Shown here piece by piece: positions 6,324-10,028 of a DNA stretch of 10,028 bases (positions are counted from its first letter, which is position 1; every line of letters begins with the position of its first letter). This DNA comes from Alphaproteobacteria bacterium (GTDB lineage: Bacteria; Pseudomonadota; Alphaproteobacteria; MED-G09). A program made the translations under genes and the position numbers. A model generated the notes under the pieces. That model saw nothing but the letters and a program-made list of their open reading frames with translations. It was not told where the DNA came from and made no database searches. The DNA is taken from positions 1 to 10,028 of the forward strand of contig JABHUT010000069.1 of the NCBI GenBank assembly GCA_018658685.1. Direction: 5' to 3'.

Positions 6324-7616
6324 CTAACTTACATCATCCCTAATTAAATAAGGACTTTTATTGTTTAATAACCCTTTATACATTAATCCATCCTTCATAA
6401 CTGTATCAATACATTCATGATTTTGAAGTACGGTAATATCCTCCAATGGATTCCCATTAATAATAACTAGATCAGCTAGCTTTCCTTCCTCAAGTGTTCC
6501 TAAAGAGCCATTTGAATCCATAGCTTGACCACCAAGGCTTGTAGCAGCATGAAGGGCTTCTGCATTTGAAAAACCAAAAAGATTAACATAGTGTTCTAAA
6601 TCTTTTGCGTAAGTACCATGAGGCGCAATATCAAGACCGTAATCACCCCCAACAAGAATACGAATACCTTCTTTTTTCATGCGTTTATAAGATATAATTG
6701 TCTGTTCAACCTCTTCTCTATAAGCATCAACTTCTTTACTATCTTTTGAAAATCCCATTTTTTCTGAATTTTCTAAAAATGCTATTTCCCAAGCTATTCC
6801 AGGTCCTACGAATAGCTTATCCTTATTCTTAATTAAAAGCTCTAAAGCTTCCTCATCTATATAATTCGCATGACCAATAAAATCGATACCTGCTCTAACA
6901 GCTTGTTTGACAGCTTCAGCTGAACGAGCATGGCAGGCAACTTTCATTTTTTTTCTATGCGCCTCATCGACAAGTGCTTCTACTTCTTCATCTTTATATC
7001 CAAGATCACCAGGTCTGCCTTGGAGAGAAATTAACTCCCCATCAATCATTACCTTTACAACATCAACTCCATTCTTCCACAAGGTTCTAACTGCTTTCCT
7101 TATTTCCCATGGGCCATCTGTGATCATTGCAAGCCCATCAGTTTGGGGTTTAGCATAATCAGGATAGGTATCGGCATTACCACCTATTGCGCATATATCT
7201 CTTCCGCCTGCTAAAAGTCTAGGCCCAGGAATACTCCCGTTATTAATGGCATTACGCAAGAATACATCAATCCTATGAATTGAACCAAAGCTGATAGCAG
7301 ATGTAAATCCAGAACCAAGCATTACACGTGCATTATCAACTGTTTTAATCATAGCTTCTTCAACTGGGGTTTTGTCCAGCTCTAAAGGCCCATTGTTAGT
7401 ATAAGACAGATGAGCATGTGATTCAGTCATCCCAGGTATTACAGTTTTACCTTTTAAATCAAATACCTCAAAATCATTTGATGAACTATTAAAACCAGAC
7501 GCAGGCCCTGAATAACGAATTGTATTTCCATCAATAAATATTGTTGCATCATTTATTAACTCATCATTGTCTCCTTTAAAGAGATTTAGATTTGTTAATA
7601 TCTTTTGTTTACTCAT
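6324..7616 (-). CDS. Metal-dependent amidohydrolase, imidazolonepropionase-like
   Basis: This 430-residue protein belongs to the amidohydrolase superfamily (PF01979-type TIM barrel with flanking beta sandwich). Visible in order are the N-terminal strand D-A-T-I-F-I-D-G-N-T-I, then G-K-T-V-I-P-G-M-T-E-S-H-A-H with metal ligands His67 and His69. Lys188 in V-V-K-V-M is a candidate carbamylated lysine. His229 (C-H-A-R-S) and His249 (I-G-H-A) follow, then Asp325 in V-G-G-D. The C-terminal G-T-L-E-E-G-K-L-A-D-L-V-I-I-N-G-N-P-L segment is typical of this family. Relatives include Xaa-Pro dipeptidases, arylamidases and imidazolonepropionase-like hydrolases acting on amide or lactam bonds. The exact substrate cannot be told. 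No signal peptide is seen, so it is probably cytoplasmic. AAAGG seven bases before the ATG supports the start. It is the last gene of the oxygenase operon, 15 bases after the previous gene. Confidence 0.9.
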   Translation of the reverse strand: MSKQKILTNLNLFKGDNDELINDATIFIDGNTIRYSGPASGFNSSSNDFEVFDLKGKTVIPGMTESHAHLSYTNNGPLELDKTPVEEAMIKTVDNARVMLGSGFTSAISFGSIHRIDVFLRNAINNGSIPGPRLLAGGRDICAIGGNADTYPDYAKPQTDGLAMITDGPWEIRKAVRTLWKNGVDVVKVMIDGELISLQGRPGDLGYKDEEVEALVDEAHRKKMKVACHARSAEAVKQAVRAGIDFIGHANYIDEEALELLIKNKDKLFVGPGIAWEIAFLENSEKMGFSKDSKEVDAYREEVEQTIISYKRMKKEGIRILVGGDYGLDIAPHGTYAKDLEHYVNLFGFSNAEALHAATSLGGQAMDSNGSLGTLEEGKLADLVIINGNPLEDITVLQNHECIDTVMKDGLMYKGLLNNKSPYLIRDDVS

Positions 7617-7631
7617 TTCATTACCTTTTAG

Positions 7632-8606
7632 TTATAATCTAAGAAGTTTAATTGCATTCTCAGTAAGACTTGGAGCAAAACTCTCTAACTCTTTTGGAGT
7701 ATCCCATCCACCAAGATTTGTTCCATACACTAAACGTTCTTTTCCTACTAAATCAAAGAGCATTTTTTGAGAATTTTCTCCATGAACATGAGCGTCAAAC
7801 CACAATTTTTTTAATTCATTTTTAAAACCATTTTTTTTAACACCTTCAGGCGCCCAGTCTCTAAATGATGACATCTCAGAAAATCTTTCAACAAGATAAG
7901 GCATTGCACCTGCACCGTGCGAAATACAAACATCTAAACTTGGATGGCGATCCATCACACCTCCAATAATTAAAGTTCCCGCAGCAAGCGTTTCTTCATA
8001 TGCATAGCCAAGTATGATGCTCATATCATATCTACCCATTCGCCAATCATCAGGGCCTTTTGAGCCACCAGTTGAGGATGGATGAAGAAATAAAGGTATA
8101 TCAAGTTCTACAACTGTTTTATAAAAATCATCTAACCTTGGGTCATCTAAACCAAATGGATAATCTGTTCCGGTTGATACAGCCTTTAATCCTAAACTCT
8201 TGGTTGCTCTCTCCATTTCTCGGCAAGCAGCATCAACATCTTGCATAGGTAAAGCCGCAGAACCAATTAACCTATCTGGATATTCTGAAACAGATTCCGC
8301 CATAGCATCGTTATGGATTTTACAAAATTCTATAGCGATATCTTTCTCGATTCTATGAAACATTGTAAGTGGGTTTGGGGAAAGAAGCTGAAGATCAATT
8401 CCTAGCTTATCCATAAGTTCGATACGAAGGTTATTCTCCATAAAAACAGTATTATCATACTTCATTGGTTGCATTTTATAATCACCAATACGAAAAAAAT
8501 GCACTCCATTTTCATCAACGCCTGCCTCAGGACCATACTTCCCGGCCATTCCAAAACCTTTCTTTAGAACAATGTGCGCATGTGTATCAATTATTTTATA
8601 AGACAT
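7632..8606 (-). CDS. Amidohydrolase-2 family enzyme, ACMSD-like decarboxylase or hydrolase
   Basis: The 324-residue TIM-barrel protein fits the ACMSD-type amidohydrolase-2 family (PF04909), whose members decarboxylate or hydrate aromatic ring-cleavage products. Motifs are I-I-D-T-H-A-H (metal ligands His9, His11), the family-typical N-D-A-M-A-E segment near 99-104, P-L-F-L-H-P-S with His175, and C-I-S-H-G-A-G-A-M-P with His230. P. fluorescens ACMSD, as I recall, uses His9, His11, His177, His228 and Asp294, so spacing agrees closely. The final Asp appears as Asn297 in V-Y-G-T-N-L-G-G-W-D; the metal site is therefore altered, or Asp302 substitutes. The ribosome site is weak. It lies 11 bases after the ABM-domain gene in an apparent oxygenase operon, which fits a role in breaking down an oxidised aromatic product. 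Substrate and reaction are not determined. Confidence 0.88.
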   Translation of the reverse strand: MSYKIIDTHAHIVLKKGFGMAGKYGPEAGVDENGVHFFRIGDYKMQPMKYDNTVFMENNLRIELMDKLGIDLQLLSPNPLTMFHRIEKDIAIEFCKIHNDAMAESVSEYPDRLIGSAALPMQDVDAACREMERATKSLGLKAVSTGTDYPFGLDDPRLDDFYKTVVELDIPLFLHPSSTGGSKGPDDWRMGRYDMSIILGYAYEETLAAGTLIIGGVMDRHPSLDVCISHGAGAMPYLVERFSEMSSFRDWAPEGVKKNGFKNELKKLWFDAHVHGENSQKMLFDLVGKERLVYGTNLGGWDTPKELESFAPSLTENAIKLLRL

Positions 8607-8617
8607 TTTAGTTTCAA

Positions 8618-8968
8618 CTAGTCATCTGCAAAAAGAACTTTTCTTGCATTTCCATCTTCATCATAAACAGATTTATTTTTTTCAATCAAATACATTTGAT
8701 TTTCTGTGCTCCTTATCCCAACTGAATTTAATGCTTCTACCATTTGATGGTAGGTGTGATGAGAAAAGTGCGCCAAAAGAGAGGCTTCAGTCTCCCAGAG
8801 TTCATAAACCTGAATTCTATTATCAACACAGGGGTCTGCAGCAAAGCAATAACTTATGCACCCCTCTTCTTCATTACGTGTTGCTAATTGAATATCAGCA
8901 GTAATTTCAATCACTTTATCTCTAGCTGATTTAGACTCAAAGTCTAAGACTGCAGACACTATAATCAT
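8618..8968 (-). CDS. ABM-fold (YgiN-like) putative quinol monooxygenase
   Basis: The 116-residue protein is a single antibiotic-biosynthesis monooxygenase domain (PF03992, ferredoxin-like dimer fold). It opens with a beta strand M-I-I-V-S-A-V-L-D-F. Then comes a helix and the characteristic E-E-G-C-I-S-Y-C-F segment (about 34-42). The strand I-Q-V-Y-E-L-W-E-T-E-A-S-L-L-A-H family signature (about 52-67) is followed by the H-H-T-Y-H helix. Relatives include cofactor-free oxygenases of quinols and anthraquinol-type substrates and YgiN; others are of unknown role. In this cluster it could oxidise the catechol or quinol made by the ring hydroxylase, which is inference. The start is well supported by GGGAGG at 8975-8980, six bases before the ATG. 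It lies between the SnoaL-like and ACMSD-like genes, 40 and 11 bases away. Confidence 0.87.
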   Translation of the reverse strand: MIIVSAVLDFESKSARDKVIEITADIQLATRNEEEGCISYCFAADPCVDNRIQVYELWETEASLLAHFSHHTYHQMVEALNSVGIRSTENQMYLIEKNKSVYDEDGNARKVLFADD

Positions 8969-8974
8969 ATTAAT

Positions 8975-8980
8975 CCTCCC
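8975..8980 (-). promoter_or_regulatory. Ribosome binding site of the ABM monooxygenase gene
   Basis: GGGAGG on the minus strand lies six bases before the ATG at 8968 and fixes that start. Confidence 0.75.
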
Positions 8981-9008
8981 AATTAAATATTAAAGATTGT
9001 AAGAGAAT

Positions 9009-9551
9009 CTAGTCCCTCTCATATGCGGGGTCCGATCTATTTCCTCTACCTGGGGCAGGACCAGGACCCTCTCTCCAACCTTTATCAGTTGCGGGCTCAA
9101 ATCTAACCCAATCATGAACGCCTTGCCTTTTAAGAATTTTCCATTCCCCATTTCTTTTTTCAAGTTTATCGATATATCTACCTGAAATAAAAATATCCTC
9201 ATCTATTTCTGGGTTATGGTCAGCCACAAAACCTCCAGCATCTTTAAAATCTTTACCTTTAGCCAATCTATGATAGGCCTGCCAATATGACTCTGACCAA
9301 GCGATATTACCATCAACCTCAATAAGAACATTACCTACAAGATGCTGTGTATGCTCCATTTTTTCTAAAATATCAAAAGCAAAATCACAAAATTGTGCTG
9401 ATGGGCCCTTATATTCTCCATGATGATGAATGGAATCCTCATGAAAAACAGATTCGAGAAGTTCCCGATCAAGTCTATCAATAGCCCTGCAATATTTATA
9501 TACAACATCCATAATAGCCATCTTATCAGCAGCTACTTCCAATGAATTCAT
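9009..9551 (-). CDS. SnoaL/NTF2-like protein, possible ring-hydroxylase beta subunit
   Basis: The 180-residue protein shows the SnoaL_4/NTF2-like (PF13577-type) pattern. The N-terminal helix has M-D-V-V-Y-K-Y-C-R-A-I-D-R-L-D (about 14-28), followed by L-L-E-S-V-F-H-E-D-S with H-H-H-G-E-Y. Then come T-Q-H-L-V-G-N-V-L-I-E-V-D-G-N-I-A and a closing G-R-Y-I-D-K-L-E-K-R-N-G-E-W-K-I segment. The fold is shared by SnoaL cyclases, scytalone dehydratase, ketosteroid isomerase and the beta subunits of Rieske ring-hydroxylating dioxygenases. It lies directly behind an oxygenase alpha-subunit gene, 26 bases away, so a structural beta subunit is plausible. An isomerase or dehydratase acting on the product is the alternative. 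A strong GAGGGGG site (9559-9565) supports the start. The Gly/Pro/Arg-rich last 20 residues look disordered. Confidence 0.85.
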   Translation of the reverse strand: MNSLEVAADKMAIMDVVYKYCRAIDRLDRELLESVFHEDSIHHHGEYKGPSAQFCDFAFDILEKMEHTQHLVGNVLIEVDGNIAWSESYWQAYHRLAKGKDFKDAGGFVADHNPEIDEDIFISGRYIDKLEKRNGEWKILKRQGVHDWVRFEPATDKGWREGPGPAPGRGNRSDPAYERD

Positions 9552-9558
9552 TTAAAAA

Positions 9559-9565
9559 CCCCCTC
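9559..9565 (-). promoter_or_regulatory. Ribosome binding site of the SnoaL-like gene
   Basis: GAGGGGG on the minus strand lies seven bases before the ATG at 9551. It is within the 26-base gap after the oxygenase alpha-subunit gene and fixes the downstream start. Confidence 0.75.
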
Positions 9566-9577
9566 TTTTTTTAAATT

Positions 9578-10028
9578 TTAAGCATCACCCCCGCTGCCGC
9601 CAAAAAGATATTTATCAATATTTTCATGGAAATAACGAATTCTATTTTCTTGTGATGGCATGTAATCACCAACATAACCTCTTGAGCTAAGTCCTTTTTG
9701 TTGACTTGTCCATATCGCAACATCTTCACTTATACCAGGGCCAACATCAACTTCTGTGTAATGGCCTTTAAGATGAGGAACTTTAGTATTGATATTTGTT
9801 TCCAATCCTAAGGCTGGTGAATAATATTTTTCAACACCCTTTGGGAAAAGAGTGAGATACCAATAATCAAAAATACACTTTCCTGGTTCAGTAGGATGAG
9901 GACTTCCCCTCAACCATTGCATACCATCTGGTTTTACACTAAAGGACATATTTGGAAAAATTGTATAATGATAATGATCCGTTAACTGAGTGTCTTTAAA
10001 TTTACTAAAGTCATAACCCTTTTCTTTA
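9578..10028 (-). CDS. Rieske ring-hydroxylating oxygenase alpha subunit, C-terminal part (partial)
   Basis: The reading frame is open from the right edge of the window to TAA at 9578-9580, giving 149 visible codons. The ATG at 9949 is internal, not the start. The peptide contains Q-L-T-D-H-Y-H-Y-T-I-F-P-N-M-S-F-S-V-K-P-D-G and R-G-S-P-H-P-T-E-P-G-K. This is the catalytic-domain signature of aromatic ring-hydroxylating oxygenase alpha subunits (PF00848-type). Near the end, S-E-D-V-A-I-W-T-S-Q-Q-K-G-L-S-S-R-G-Y matches the region holding the third iron ligand; Asp at visible residue 102 is the candidate. The closing E-N-R-I-R-Y-F-H-E-N-I-D-K-Y-L helix is also typical. The Rieske [2Fe-2S] domain and the two iron-binding His lie outside the window. 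Whether it acts on an aromatic ring or an alkylamine cannot be told. It heads, within view, the oxygenase operon. Confidence 0.9.
   Translation of the reverse strand, partial: KEKGYDFSKFKDTQLTDHYHYTIFPNMSFSVKPDGMQWLRGSPHPTEPGKCIFDYWYLTLFPKGVEKYYSPALGLETNINTKVPHLKGHYTEVDVGPGISEDVAIWTSQQKGLSSRGYVGDYMPSQENRIRYFHENIDKYLFGGSGGDA

Noticed and set aside
8990..9202. 70-codon minus-strand open frame overlapping the SnoaL-like gene
   Set aside because: It is an alternative frame of the 3' end of the SnoaL-like gene, with no recognisable family; the main frame has the domain and a strong ribosome site.
9578..9949. Treating the ATG at 9949 as the start of a 123-residue gene
   Set aside because: The same frame stays open to the window edge and encodes conserved oxygenase sequence (L-T-D-H-Y-H-Y) upstream, so the gene is a longer, partial one.
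1..10028. CRISPR array, tRNA, rRNA, insertion sequence, phage or defence genes
   Set aside because: No spaced direct repeats, cloverleaf sequence, transposase or integrase motifs, or terminal inverted repeats were seen; coding genes fill nearly all of the window.

Overview
The window looks like chromosomal DNA of an AT-rich alphaproteobacterium with a compact, streamlined genome, possibly a marine planktonic lineage (this is inference). Three things point there. Housekeeping genes run dnaX-recR-def-fmt-truA next to dapE, a grouping I associate with alphaproteobacteria. DnaX lacks the zinc-binding cysteines usual in other bacteria, as I recall for alphaproteobacterial DnaX. Deformylase carries a G-I-G-L-A-A-I-Q box, also familiar from that class. 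Genes overlap or abut almost everywhere. The longest non-coding stretch is 118 bases, and I see no terminator hairpin, tRNA, rRNA, CRISPR array or insertion sequence.

Left part (1-4796): the 3' end of dapE (+ strand, lysine/peptidoglycan precursor synthesis) meets truA tail to tail with overlapping stop codons. On the minus strand, read from right to left, lie dnaX (clamp-loader subunit), recR (recombinational repair), def (peptide deformylase), fmt (Met-tRNA formyltransferase) and truA (tRNA pseudouridine synthase). fmt and def are the two ends of the N-formylmethionine cycle and are joined by an ATGA overlap. dnaX starts at TTG and has A8/A9 tracts at codons 420-435. At these a -1 shift would stop almost at once, giving a product close in length to the E. 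coli gamma subunit.

Middle (4797-6323): a short divergent promoter region separates dnaX from nudC (+ strand, NAD(H) pyrophosphatase/NAD-cap decapping Nudix enzyme). A small YdcZ-type (DUF606) membrane protein gene follows 5 bases later. Its stop codon abuts the stop codon of the next, oppositely oriented gene.

Right part (6324-10028): five minus-strand genes form an apparent catabolic operon. In transcription order they are: the C-terminal part of a Rieske non-heme iron ring-hydroxylating oxygenase alpha subunit (runs off the window), a SnoaL/NTF2-like protein that may be its beta subunit or an isomerase/dehydratase-like protein, an ABM-fold (YgiN-like) monooxygenase, an ACMSD-like amidohydrolase-2 enzyme, and an imidazolonepropionase-like amidohydrolase. 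The set suggests oxidative attack on an aromatic or similar compound followed by decarboxylation or hydrolysis. The substrate cannot be read from the sequence. The ACMSD-like enzyme has Asn where the family's conserved metal-site Asp is expected.
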